Below are positions 24,452-33,049 of a stretch of DNA of 64,000 nucleotides, one piece after another. Source of the DNA: SYLG01 sp965226945 (GTDB lineage: Bacteria; Planctomycetota; Planctomycetia; Gemmatales; Gemmataceae); contig OZ245717.1 in NCBI GenBank assembly GCA_965226945.1, positions 3,658,001 to 3,722,000 on the forward strand, read 5' to 3'. Below the pieces are notes generated by a model. That model did no database searches and had not been told where the DNA came from. It was given only the letters and a program-made list of their open reading frames with translations. Position numbers and translations under genes: made by a program. Position 1 is the stretch's first letter, and each line of letters begins with the position of its first letter.

Positions 24452-26044
24452 ATGTCCGGCTCCGCTTCGCTGGCCCCAGCCAACACTTACGATCAAGTTC
24501 CCTACACGAGCCGGGCCTTCGCGGTCACACATCCCGAACACCTCCGGGCGATGGGAACTCTATTTGGCATGAGCCCCACCTCTCCCACCCATGCCCGGGT
24601 GCTCGAGCTGGGTTCCGCGGCGGGCGGCAACATTCTCCCGGTGGCCTGCACCTATCCCGATGCCCAGTTTCTGGGAATCGACTATTCCCGGGTGCAGGCC
24701 GAAGAAGGCAAGCGCAACATTCAGGCGCTTGGCCTGACCAATGCGCGCATCGAACACGAAGACATCTTGCAGTTCGATCCCAAGGCCCACGGCAAATTCG
24801 ACTACATCATTTGCCACGGAGTCTTTTCCTGGGTGCCGGAAAAGGTACGCGAAAAGATCCTGGCGATCTGCAAGGAGTCGCTGACTCCTCAGGGGCTCGC
24901 CTACATTAGCTACAACACCTATCCCGGATGGAAAATGCGGGAAATCATCCGCGACATGATGAACTTCCACGCGGGAGCCCGGCCCACCGCCGCCGAAAAG
25001 GTCGCCCAGTCGCGCGCGATCCTCGAGTTCATTCACCGTTTCGCCGATCCCCAAACCGCGTTCGGCAAGTTGTTGGCGAACGAAGCCGAAATCATCAAGG
25101 CCGCCCCCAACGACTATTTGTTGCACGAGCACCTCGAAGAGACGAATTTGCCGTTTTACTTCAAGGACTTCATGTCGCTGGCCCACAAGCATGGGCTCAA
25201 CTATGTCGCCGAAGCGCACATCGACGAGATGATGCCTCATTTCCAGGGACCGGAAGTGCTCAAGGCGCTCGAAACCGTCTCGGGCGGCAACATCCTGATG
25301 ATGGAACAATACATCGACTTCTTCCGCAATCGCCGCTTTCGCCGCACCTTGCTCACTCTTGCCGAAAACACCCCCAACCTCACCCGGCGAATCGATCCGG
25401 AGAATTTGCGCCGCTTCCATATTGCCGCGTTTTTCGCGGCCGATCCGGTCAACTTGCCGCTCACCGAGGTCAAGGAGCAGAAATTCATCGATCCCGAAGG
25501 GCGCACGATCAACAGCCAGGTGCCCGTGGTGCGTGCATCGCTTCTGGCGCTCAGTGAAGCCTGGCCGGGAACGCTGCGATTTAGCGAATGGCTCGAAGCC
25601 ACGCGCAAACTGTTGGGTGGACCTCAACCCAACGACGAAAACCTGCTCAACGAGCTCTTGGTGCGTGCGTTTTGCGGCGGGTTGGTCCGTTTGCGCACCA
25701 ACCCGATGGTTGCGGGAAATTCGATTGCCGACAAGCCGATCGCCTTTGCCCCGACGCGCTGCCAGGCGCTTGCCAATCAGAACGAAGCGACCACCATCTG
25801 GCACAACACGATCAAGATCAACGATCTGCAGCGCGTGGTCACGGGTCTGCTCGATGGCACGCGCACCCAGACCGACATCATTGAAGAAATCGTGCGCAAG
25901 TGCCAGGCCCGAGAATGGAATCTGGGCCATGAAGGGGTACCCGTCACCGATGCGGCCATGATTCGGCAGTTGATCTTGCCGGTGCTGCCAACCGCCCTCA
26001 ACGAACTGAAGAAATCGGGCATCCTTCTGCCCGCGACGGCGTAA
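24452..26044 (+). CDS. SAM-dependent methyltransferase with PKMT-type regulatory domain
   Basis: The 530-residue protein starts at ATG 24452 with AAGGTG eight bases upstream. Residues about 45-200 form a class I methyltransferase: VLELGSAAGGNILPVACTYP is the SAM-binding loop, FLGIDYS the acidic strand end, and FDYIICHGVFSWVP the post-core motif. Residues about 215-330 match the regulatory domain seen in bacterial protein-lysine methyltransferases of the rickettsial PKMT type (LPFYFKDFMSLAHKHGLNYV). The C-terminal 190 residues resemble the third PKMT domain. Substrates in this organism are unknown; outer-membrane proteins are methylated in Rickettsia. Confidence 0.85.
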   Translation: MSGSASLAPANTYDQVPYTSRAFAVTHPEHLRAMGTLFGMSPTSPTHARVLELGSAAGGNILPVACTYPDAQFLGIDYSRVQAEEGKRNIQALGLTNARIEHEDILQFDPKAHGKFDYIICHGVFSWVPEKVREKILAICKESLTPQGLAYISYNTYPGWKMREIIRDMMNFHAGARPTAAEKVAQSRAILEFIHRFADPQTAFGKLLANEAEIIKAAPNDYLLHEHLEETNLPFYFKDFMSLAHKHGLNYVAEAHIDEMMPHFQGPEVLKALETVSGGNILMMEQYIDFFRNRRFRRTLLTLAENTPNLTRRIDPENLRRFHIAAFFAADPVNLPLTEVKEQKFIDPEGRTINSQVPVVRASLLALSEAWPGTLRFSEWLEATRKLLGGPQPNDENLLNELLVRAFCGGLVRLRTNPMVAGNSIADKPIAFAPTRCQALANQNEATTIWHNTIKINDLQRVVTGLLDGTRTQTDIIEEIVRKCQAREWNLGHEGVPVTDAAMIRQLILPVLPTALNELKKSGILLPATA

Positions 26045-26161
26045 TGGGTTGGCGTTGACGGGGGTCCGTTCGTTGGCGCCCGACAACTTGCCGCAAGAGA
26101 CCAATCCGCACATGAAAATGACAACCGCAACGCACCCGGATCCAGAAATCGAGTCGACGCG

Positions 26162-27304
26162 ATGACCCGTTCCCCATCGAATCTTGCCGGCGACGCTTAT
26201 CCCACCAATGAAGGATTGATTCGGGTTACGGTGCATCTGGCCGAGCGGACCTATTCGATCTTGCTTCCCGGCACCGATCCGAATTTTTCGGAAACTCCGG
26301 GCGTGCTTGCGCGTCTACGCAACAAGGGGGCGCTGGCGTTCATCGTTTGTGACGAAGGTGCCAAGGCCCACATTCCCGGAATCGAAACCGCCTTCGCCGA
26401 GCAGGGCTACCAGGTGAAACTCTGGATCCTGCCGGCGGGTGAAGCGCAAAAGGCGCTGTCGGTGGCCGAAATCCTTTACGAGGCCTTGCTCGATCTCAAG
26501 GCCGACCGCAAAACTCTGCTTGTCGCCTTGGGCGGCGGCGTCGTGGGCGACCTGACCGGCTTCGTGGCGGCGACCTATTTGCGCGGCCTCGATTTCTTCA
26601 TGGTGCCGACCACCCTGTTGAGCATGGTGGATAGCTCGGTTGGCGGGAAAACCGGAGTCAATTTGACCCGGGGCAAAAACCTGATCGGCTGTTTTCATCA
26701 GCCGATCGGCGTCTGGATCGACCCTTCGTTTCTGACGACCTTGCCCGATCGCGATTTCCGAAGCGGACTGGCCGAAGTTGTGAAGTACGGCATGATCATG
26801 GACGCCGAGTTTTGGGACCGGCTCGAAAAGGAAGCCGACCTGCTCTTGGCGCGCGATCCGTTTATTTTGCGCCGGGTCATCGCCCGTTGCTGCCAGCTCA
26901 AGGCCCGGGTGGTGAGCGAGGATGAACACGAGCTCACGGGTTTGCGGGCGATTCTCAATTATGGTCACACCTTCGGCCACGCCTTTGAAACGATCGCGGG
27001 CTACGGCAAGTGGCTTCATGGCGAGGCGGTTGCCGCCGGCATGCACTGCGCCATGCGTTTGGCGGTCAAGCGCGGCCTGATGGATCAGCAGGCCTTGAAG
27101 CGCCAGGAGGCGCTCCTCAAGAAGTTTGGCCTTCCCACCGAGCCGGATTCCTCGTGGTCGAGCGAGGAGTTGATCGACCTGATGCGCGCCGACAAAAAGG
27201 CCGCAGCCGGAAAGCTTCGCTTCATCCTGCCGACGCGGATCGGCCATGTCCAGTTCGTCGAGGGAATCGAGGATGCCGAGGTTCGAGCCGCGCTCGGCAG
27301 GTAG
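26162..27304 (+). CDS. aroB: 3-Dehydroquinate synthase
   Basis: The 380-residue enzyme converts DAHP to 3-dehydroquinate, the second step of the shikimate pathway. Family motifs are ALGGGVVGDLTGFVAATYLR, VPTTLLSMVDSSVGGKTGVN, GLAEVVKYGMI, LNYGHTFGHAFE and HGEAVAAGM; the lysines, glutamates and histidines that bind NAD and zinc are present. The N-terminus is about 20 residues longer than in many relatives; no strong Shine-Dalgarno is seen, so the start is less certain than the identity. The stop codon lies inside a GGTA repeat. Confidence 0.95.
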   Translation: MTRSPSNLAGDAYPTNEGLIRVTVHLAERTYSILLPGTDPNFSETPGVLARLRNKGALAFIVCDEGAKAHIPGIETAFAEQGYQVKLWILPAGEAQKALSVAEILYEALLDLKADRKTLLVALGGGVVGDLTGFVAATYLRGLDFFMVPTTLLSMVDSSVGGKTGVNLTRGKNLIGCFHQPIGVWIDPSFLTTLPDRDFRSGLAEVVKYGMIMDAEFWDRLEKEADLLLARDPFILRRVIARCCQLKARVVSEDEHELTGLRAILNYGHTFGHAFETIAGYGKWLHGEAVAAGMHCAMRLAVKRGLMDQQALKRQEALLKKFGLPTEPDSSWSSEELIDLMRADKKAAAGKLRFILPTRIGHVQFVEGIEDAEVRAALGR

Positions 27305-27341
27305 GTAGGTAGGTTGATTGGTAGAGAGGTAGGTAGGTTGA
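27299..27341. repeat. GGTA-rich direct repeat after aroB
   Basis: AGGTAGGTAGGTTGA occurs twice (27303-27317 and 27327-27341), the first copy extended by another GGTA unit that contains the aroB stop codon. The low-complexity stretch continues for about 40 bases into the aroB-dprA gap. Confidence 0.7.
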
Positions 27342-27403
27342 GCGGTCGTTGATTGTTTGGTTGGTGGAATCGGCCCACCGCTTAGGAGCCCGTTCACGCG
27401 CCC

Positions 27404-28540
27404 ATGAACGATGCAAACCTTCCGAATCGCTCCGATTGGAAAAGCGACGAGCGCCTGGCAAGGCTCGCGTTGCATCTCGTTCCTGGCGTCGGCCCCAAGC
27501 TTGGGCGCATTTTGCTTGAGGTCTTTGGTTCGGCAGTGGAGCTTTTTCGAGCCGGGCCGCAGTCGCTACGCGCAATCGAGGGAGTTGGTCCGGCGCTGGA
27601 AAACCGGCTCAAGACGGCCGCGTCCGGTAAAAATCTTGAGCGCGAACGGGATTTGCTCGACAAGCACGACGCGGTCTTTCATACCATTATCGATCCCGAT
27701 TATCCGCAATCGCTGACTCCCTTCGAAGATGCGCCTTTGGTCCTCTACGAGATCGGCGGCCGGATCGCCCATGATGCCAACGCCGTGGCGATCGTCGGTT
27801 CGCGCGGCTGCACTCCTTATGGGTTGCGCATGACGAAGCGGATTGCTTCGGGGCTGGCCGAGTCGGGTTTTACGGTGGTCAGCGGGCTGGCCCGTGGCAT
27901 TGATGCGATGGCCCACAAGGTCGCGCTCGATGCCGGCGGCCGCACCCTTGCGGTCTTGGGAAATGGCCTCTCACGCGTCTATCCCGCCGAGCATGCCGAT
28001 CTGGCCCGGCTCGTTGTGGAAAGCGGCTCGCTCATCGCCGAGGCGGAAATGTCGCAGTCGCCGCAACCGGGGCTCTTTCCCGCGCGCAACCGGATCATTT
28101 CGGGAATGAGCCGGGCGGTGATCATCATCGAAGCGGCTGCGAAAAGCGGCACCTTGCACACGGCAACGCATGCCGCGCAGCAGGGGATTCCCGTCTTCGC
28201 GGTACCCGGTCCCGCGGATAGCCCGCTTTGCGAAGGGACACACCAGCTATTGCGCTCCGGCGCGCATCTTTGCGCAGGCGTTGACGACATTGTGGAGTTG
28301 CTGGGAGAACCGAACCGGCCGCAAACCAAGTCGAAAGAAGCATTGGGCCCAGCCAAACCGGACCTTGATCCGGATCAGGCGGCCCTCTGGAAAGCACTGG
28401 AACATGGCCCGCGCTTTGCCGACGAACTGATCCGAGAAACGGGATTCAGCATCTCCAAATTGTCGATGCTTACCTTGCTCATGGAATCGAGCGGTGCAAT
28501 TCGACGCTTGCCGGGCAACCGGTTCGAAATTCCCGACTGA
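27404..28540 (+). CDS. dprA: DNA-processing protein DprA
   Basis: The 378-residue protein has an N-terminal helix-hairpin-helix region (LVPGVGPKLGRILLEVFG, LRAIEGVGPALENRL), then the DprA Rossmann fold: AIVGSRGCTPYGLRMTKRIA, VVSGLARGIDAMAHKVAL, TLAVLGNGLSRVYPAEH, FPARNRIISGMSRAVIIIEA and SGTLHTATHAAQQG. A C-terminal winged-helix domain follows. It loads RecA on incoming single-stranded DNA during natural transformation. It lies 99 bp after aroB and is convergent with the interrupted partner gene. Confidence 0.95.
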   Translation: MNDANLPNRSDWKSDERLARLALHLVPGVGPKLGRILLEVFGSAVELFRAGPQSLRAIEGVGPALENRLKTAASGKNLERERDLLDKHDAVFHTIIDPDYPQSLTPFEDAPLVLYEIGGRIAHDANAVAIVGSRGCTPYGLRMTKRIASGLAESGFTVVSGLARGIDAMAHKVALDAGGRTLAVLGNGLSRVYPAEHADLARLVVESGSLIAEAEMSQSPQPGLFPARNRIISGMSRAVIIIEAAAKSGTLHTATHAAQQGIPVFAVPGPADSPLCEGTHQLLRSGAHLCAGVDDIVELLGEPNRPQTKSKEALGPAKPDLDPDQAALWKALEHGPRFADELIRETGFSISKLSMLTLLMESSGAIRRLPGNRFEIPD

Positions 28541-28557
28541 CAATTCCTCCGGCCTTA

Positions 28558-28923
28558 TCAGGCTCGAGACAGGAAGTTTTCGGGCACAAATACTTTGCGG
28601 ATATGAAAGGGTGCTGGCGACTCAAGCATCAATAGCAGTCGCAGTTGGAGCGACTTGGCGGGAAAGACAAAGTAGGGCTCGGGGCTTCCGCAATTTCCGA
28701 CCCATTCGGGGACATCCATCTCCACTTCCCGGCAGAGGGCGCTAATGGTCGCAGCAGTGAGTCCCTCGTTCTTGCCTTGGAGGAGACCGGGAGCATCCTG
28801 GATCATTTACCATCTTGTTTTTTCATCGGCGCGGCGAAACGTATCGACGAATTGCATGAGATGGACATGGCCGTGTACGAGATTGGCATTGAGTTCGTCA
28901 ATGACTTGCCTGGCTGTCTCCAT
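28558..28923 (-). pseudogene. Small partner of DUF6036 protein, interrupted by in-frame TAA
   Basis: ATG 28923, preceded by GAGGA eight bases upstream, opens METARQVIDELNANLVHGHV and runs 38 codons to TRW, then a TAA at 28807-28809. The next codon is ATG, and the same frame continues 82 residues with AATISALCREVEMDVPEWVG, EPYFVFPAKSLQLRLLLMLE and ESPAPFHIRKVFVPENFLSR. Together the two parts have the layout of a roughly 110-120 residue family that I remember beside such nucleotidyltransferase genes, in which a phrase like FVDTFRRA is followed without a break by the rest. Either the gene carries a nonsense mutation (or a sequencing error) or the TAAATG junction allows reinitiation. It overlaps the DUF6036 gene by 26 bases. 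Confidence 0.65.
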
Positions 28924-29464
28924 CGAATAATTCCTCGACAAATAATTGTGTTCTGAACGGAATTCTTTCCTTGGAATAGAATTTGGTCATTAAATTTATT
29001 ACGGCATCTGCGGACGCTAATCCCAAGGAGTCCGCGAGAAATCGTATGTCGTTTGAATCGAGAAGGCCTCTGGCCGCAAGGCATTTCATCGAGAGAAGAG
29101 TCTCCTTGTCCGCCGCAAGAACTTCTAAATGAGACCACTCTTTCCATTTTTCGAATCTGGCGCCCTGGGGAATGAATCCTTTTGCTGCATCATTGAGCCA
29201 ATCGGGCTGAATTGCTAGCTCCCTCGCAACCATCGTTGCAGCTTCTCGCATGAATTGGGGTTCGGTGAACCAGCCGTCGACATATTTCGTCGAGGGCCTT
29301 GCTTGATGAACCAAGCACATCACAGCGCCGCCGACTAAGTGAATTCGGGCTTTCAGGTTCTGGGCGGCCAATTCTCGATTGAGGAGTTCGAAGGCACGAA
29401 GGATTGTCTCCCTTTGGAGAACATTTGACTGGCTATTCACGGAAGGCGATACCTCTTGTGTCAC
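28898..29464 (-). CDS. DUF6036-type nucleotidyltransferase-like protein
   Basis: The 188-residue protein begins at a GTG overlapping the stop of the upstream exported-protein gene (GTGA). After the first helix (ILRAFELLNRELAAQNLKAR) it has IHLVGGAVMCLVHQARPSTK, the GG motif of a degenerate nucleotidyltransferase, and later EWSHLEVLAADKETLLSMKC. These match the DUF6036 family, often found next to a small partner gene in toxin-antitoxin-like or defence pairs. The partner here is the interrupted gene at 28558-28923. Toxicity is inference from family context. Confidence 0.75.
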   Translation of the reverse strand: MTQEVSPSVNSQSNVLQRETILRAFELLNRELAAQNLKARIHLVGGAVMCLVHQARPSTKYVDGWFTEPQFMREAATMVARELAIQPDWLNDAAKGFIPQGARFEKWKEWSHLEVLAADKETLLSMKCLAARGLLDSNDIRFLADSLGLASADAVINLMTKFYSKERIPFRTQLFVEELFDGDSQASH

Positions 29465-30474
29465 TTCCCGCCTGCCCAGGTTTTCCAGGACGAGCTGAAG
29501 TCGTCTTGCCCGATCTTGGCATAGGGAAATGCCTGCGGCAGGCCGCGCGGGTTGTTGTTTTCGTCCGGTTCGAACCCTTCCACGAACTTGGGAAACTTGG
29601 AAGCATAGGTGCCCACGAAGGCCATGTAATAGATTGCGCTCGCTTGTAGCGCCGGCGCCTCGGCGGGGGCCGTTTCGCCATTGAGCACTTGCCAGCCGTT
29701 GTACTTGCGGGCAAGCAAGGCTGCCTTGCGCTTTTCATCCAGCAGCGGCCGCGCATTTTGTGGCGCCAGTTTCCAGGTGGTCGCGCGGCCGAATCCCTGG
29801 CTCAACCATTCGGGCACGCCGGTGGCCCGGCGCGCGCGCCGGCCCAGGACCAGACCCGCCGTCAGTTCTCCCGCGCGGTGATCGACAAGCGCTCCCTCCT
29901 TGGCGGTGGGAATGATCCCCGCCGCGCGCAGTACCCAGTCCTCGGTTTTGAAGGAAGTCGTGTCGTCTTTCTCGGTGGTGCGCCGCTCGACCCGCCGGAT
30001 GTAGTTGCGCAGTTGTTCCCCGTTGGACCAAAGGAAGATACCCAGCTTGGTTTCCTGGACTTCCTCGTCTTCCATGACCAGCGTTTTGACGGCCAGGTCC
30101 CAATGCTTTTCGGCAAGATTGACCCAGGTCTGGGCCTTGTTCTTCGTGACCGATTTGGGCACGACTAAAATCACATGTTTCGATTCGACGACCACCGGTT
30201 CGTCGGCGACCACTTTCTTGAACTCCTCCACCAGTTCCGCCCTGCGCTCCGCGGAAGATTCCTCCGCTTCGGGACTGGTTTTTCCGTCGCCTGCTTTCGT
30301 CGCGGAACCACCCTTGCCGTCTTTTTTCGAATCGGTCTTCTTGGGGCTGTCCTGGGCGATGATCCGGGAGGAGGCCGGTGCGGAAATGATCACGAGTGTC
30401 CAAAATAACCCAAATAACCCAAGCGGCTTAAATATCCCAAAAACCCGATTCAAGCGAAACCTGTGGAATTCCAT
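29461..30474 (-). CDS. Exported protein with degenerate peptidase-MA-like domain
   Basis: The 337-residue protein starts at ATG 30474, with AAGGGGAG upstream. It has a signal peptide (LNRVFGIFKPLGLFGLFWTL...), a lysine/serine/glutamate-rich segment (residues about 44-80) and a globular domain. In it, AGELTAGLVLGRRARRATGV followed by PEWLSQGFGRA occupies the place where gluzincin relatives have HExxH followed by PxWLxEGxA. The two zinc histidines are missing, so catalysis is unlikely. The gene is divergent from the DsbD-like gene with 85 bp between, and overlaps the DUF6036 gene by 4 bases. Confidence 0.72.
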   Translation of the reverse strand: MEFHRFRLNRVFGIFKPLGLFGLFWTLVIISAPASSRIIAQDSPKKTDSKKDGKGGSATKAGDGKTSPEAEESSAERRAELVEEFKKVVADEPVVVESKHVILVVPKSVTKNKAQTWVNLAEKHWDLAVKTLVMEDEEVQETKLGIFLWSNGEQLRNYIRRVERRTTEKDDTTSFKTEDWVLRAAGIIPTAKEGALVDHRAGELTAGLVLGRRARRATGVPEWLSQGFGRATTWKLAPQNARPLLDEKRKAALLARKYNGWQVLNGETAPAEAPALQASAIYYMAFVGTYASKFPKFVEGFEPDENNNPRGLPQAFPYAKIGQDDFSSSWKTWAGGK

Positions 30475-30559
30475 GGCCGCTCCCCTTGTCCCGCAATCCA
30501 TATCCCGTTTCAATCTTACAGAGTCGATCTTTTGCCCTGAGATGGTTGGAGAAAAACCG

Positions 30560-31039
30560 ATGGCTCGTTCCCTGAAGTCGATGACCGCCCTTTTCTTTTC
30601 GGTTGGCTTTGGTCTCATGGTGGCCCTGACGCCCATGGCTTCTGGCGACGACACCAAGAACGAAGCCGGCATCAAGGCCACCCTCAAGGCCAAGGACGCC
30701 AAGGCGGACGGCACCCAGGAGGTCACGATTACCCTGGAAATCCCGAGTCCTTATCACCTCTATGCCAATCCGGTCGGCCATGAGGACCTCGAATCGGTCC
30801 AGACCAAGGTGACGGTCACGGGTAAAAGCAAACCCAAGGACGTGAAGGTCGAATACCCCAAAGGCAAATTGGTGATCGACGCGCTCGTGGGCAACCATAG
30901 CGTTTACGAAGGGAAAGTGGTCATTCCGCTCAAGCTCGTCCGCGCCGACAAGGAAGAGCTCACCGTTCAGATCAAGTACCAGGCTTGCGACGACAAGAAG
31001 TGCCTGCCTCCCGCCACGATGAAATTGACGCTGAAATAA
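30560..31039 (+). CDS. DsbD N-terminal-domain-like exported protein
   Basis: The 159-residue protein from ATG 30560 (GGAG nine bases upstream) has a signal peptide (ALFFSVGFGLMVALTPMASG). Residues about 40-159 resemble the DsbD alpha immunoglobulin-like domain: ITLEIPSPYHLYANPVG at the start and YQACDDKKCLPPATMKLTL at the end, with the pair of cysteines (spaced CDDKKC) that in DsbD carry reducing equivalents. The membrane and thioredoxin domains of DsbD are absent, so it is a stand-alone periplasmic module. It precedes the DUF255 protein by 19 bp, another thioredoxin-related gene. Confidence 0.83.
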   Translation: MARSLKSMTALFFSVGFGLMVALTPMASGDDTKNEAGIKATLKAKDAKADGTQEVTITLEIPSPYHLYANPVGHEDLESVQTKVTVTGKSKPKDVKVEYPKGKLVIDALVGNHSVYEGKVVIPLKLVRADKEELTVQIKYQACDDKKCLPPATMKLTLK

Positions 31040-31058
31040 ATTGAAGGCGAGCGATTCC

Positions 31059-33026
31059 ATGACCAGGCCAACCGCATTCCCTTTTCGTTTGATTGGCGTT
31101 TTCACTGGATTGGCCTGGTTTGCACTGATTGGGGCCTGCCAAGAACCGGTACCCAAGAAAGCCAATCATTTGGCCAGGGAGTCGAGCCCGTACCTGCTGC
31201 AGCATGCGCACAACCCGGTCGACTGGTTTCCCTGGAGCGAGGAAGCGTTTGAAAAGGCCCGCAAGGAAAACAAGCCGGTGTTCCTTTCCATCGGGTACAG
31301 TGCTTGCCACTGGTGCCATGTCATGGAGAAGGAGTCGTTTGCCGACGAAGGCGTCGCCAAAATCCTCAACGAGAATTTCGTTTGCATCAAGGTCGACCGC
31401 GAAATGCGACCCGACATCGACCAGATCTACATGATGGCCCTGGCTGCCCAGGGGACACATGGCGGCTGGCCCCTCTCGATGTTTCTTGATCCGCAGGCAC
31501 GGCCCATCTTCGGCGGTACCTACTGGCCGCGCGAAGACCGGATGATCGAAGGCAAAACCTACAGCGGTTTCAAATCGATCCTGGGGCGAGTCACGACCCT
31601 CTGGAAGACCGAGAAAGACGGCCTGCTCAAACAGGCGGAAAGAATGGCCGCCGAGACGACGCGCCTGCTTTCCGGATCGGTGCCTGGCCGCGCCATCATC
31701 GAACCAACCGCCGACCTCGTGGATAAGGCCGTCGAGGCGCTCGACAGCGAGTTCGACCCAAAATATGGGGGTTTCGGCAACCCCGACCGGGAATTCAAGG
31801 GAACCAAGTTCCCTACTCCCGGATCGCTTCTATTCTGGGTCGAAATGATCCCGCGCAAACCGGCGCTTGGCCTCGCCGCCAAGCTCGAACGCACCCTCGA
31901 CCATATGGGGCGAGGCGGCATCTACGATCAGCTCGGCGGCGGCTTTCATCGCTATAGCACCGAGCGCACCTGGACGGTGCCTCACTTTGAAAAAATGCTC
32001 TACGACAATGCCTTGCTGATGGAGGTATATGCCAAGGGTGGGCGCTTAACCCGCAATCTCGCGCACAAACGTACGGTGCTTGGCATCTACAACTTTTTAA
32101 GTCGCGACTTGTCCGATCCCGAAGGTGGATTTTATTCGGCGCTCGATGCCGATTCGGAAGGGCAGGAAGGCCGCCATTATGTATGGACCGACAACGAGTT
32201 CAAAACGGTCCTCCTCGACAAGCAGGAGAGGCTGACCTACCTCAAGGCGATCGGCGCCGACCGCGAGGCCAATTTTGAGGGGGAGTATCACATCATCACC
32301 ATGCCCCGGCCAGTTGGCGAATTGTCGCGAGAAAGCGGCCTTGCCGAACCGGCCCTTTACGCCTTTTTGGACAAGATTCAGGCCAAATTGATGGCGCGGC
32401 GGGAAAAACGCCCCAAGCCCTTTCTTGACAAAAAAATCCTCACCGGCTGGAACGGCCTGGCCATCGCCGGCCTGGCGACTGCGGGCAAATCGATGGAGAT
32501 TCCCGAGGCCACGGCTCGTGCGGTCAAGGCGGCTGAGTTCATCCTGGCCAAGATGAAGGACGATAAGGGTGCCTTGCTCAGATCATGGGCCGCCGTGCCC
32601 GGCGAAGCTCCCAAGGCGCGCCAAAGTGCCTTCCTTGAGGACTACGCTTACCTGATTCATGGTTTGCTGGCGCTCCATGAAGCGACCGGCGAAGAGCGCT
32701 GGCTGGCCGAAGCCAAAAAACTGGCCGACATCATGTTGGAGAAATTCGAAGACAAAACCGGCGGCGGCTTCTTCATCGCGGCGCCCGCCGAAAACAAGCT
32801 ATTCACCCAGTCGAAAGATCAGCACGACGGCGCGCTCCCTTCGGGCAACAGCATGGCGGCCATCGATTTGGTCAAACTTTCCACGCTTCCTGGCGGCGCC
32901 AAGTACAAGGAAGCCGCGAACCGGACCTTGAAGGCGTTCACCCCCACCATGAAAGTCAGCCCTGGCCATATGCCCGTCATGGCCACGGCGCTGGTTCGCT
33001 CGCTTCCGGCCAACCCCAAACCCTGA
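31059..33026 (+). CDS. DUF255/YyaL-type thioredoxin-like protein
   Basis: The product is 655 residues from ATG 31059. The N-terminus has a possible lipobox (LIGAC), then NHLARESSPYLLQHAHNPVD and SACHWCHVMEKESF, the thioredoxin-like DUF255 signature with a CHWC active-site-like motif near residue 84. The rest is an alpha/alpha toroid related to N-acylglucosamine epimerase-like folds (GGIYDQLGGGFHRYSTERTW, PHFEKMLYDNALL, KKILTGWNGLAI). The family occurs from bacteria to the mammalian SPATA20 protein, with no firmly established reaction. An exported lipoprotein form next to a DsbD-alpha-like gene suggests a periplasmic redox role. Confidence 0.88.
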   Translation: MTRPTAFPFRLIGVFTGLAWFALIGACQEPVPKKANHLARESSPYLLQHAHNPVDWFPWSEEAFEKARKENKPVFLSIGYSACHWCHVMEKESFADEGVAKILNENFVCIKVDREMRPDIDQIYMMALAAQGTHGGWPLSMFLDPQARPIFGGTYWPREDRMIEGKTYSGFKSILGRVTTLWKTEKDGLLKQAERMAAETTRLLSGSVPGRAIIEPTADLVDKAVEALDSEFDPKYGGFGNPDREFKGTKFPTPGSLLFWVEMIPRKPALGLAAKLERTLDHMGRGGIYDQLGGGFHRYSTERTWTVPHFEKMLYDNALLMEVYAKGGRLTRNLAHKRTVLGIYNFLSRDLSDPEGGFYSALDADSEGQEGRHYVWTDNEFKTVLLDKQERLTYLKAIGADREANFEGEYHIITMPRPVGELSRESGLAEPALYAFLDKIQAKLMARREKRPKPFLDKKILTGWNGLAIAGLATAGKSMEIPEATARAVKAAEFILAKMKDDKGALLRSWAAVPGEAPKARQSAFLEDYAYLIHGLLALHEATGEERWLAEAKKLADIMLEKFEDKTGGGFFIAAPAENKLFTQSKDQHDGALPSGNSMAAIDLVKLSTLPGGAKYKEAANRTLKAFTPTMKVSPGHMPVMATALVRSLPANPKP

Positions 33027-33049
33027 GTGGCCTGCCGCAAGGGCCTGTA

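Noticed and set aside
24560..26236. 558-codon minus-strand frame opposite the methyltransferase gene
   Set aside because: The plus strand carries an unambiguous SAM-binding motif and PKMT domains; the antisense frame has no recognisable features.
27299..27341. Short GGTA repeats considered as CRISPR or regulatory array
   Set aside because: Units are only four bases with no spacers; it is a simple low-complexity tract. No CRISPR array was seen anywhere in the window.
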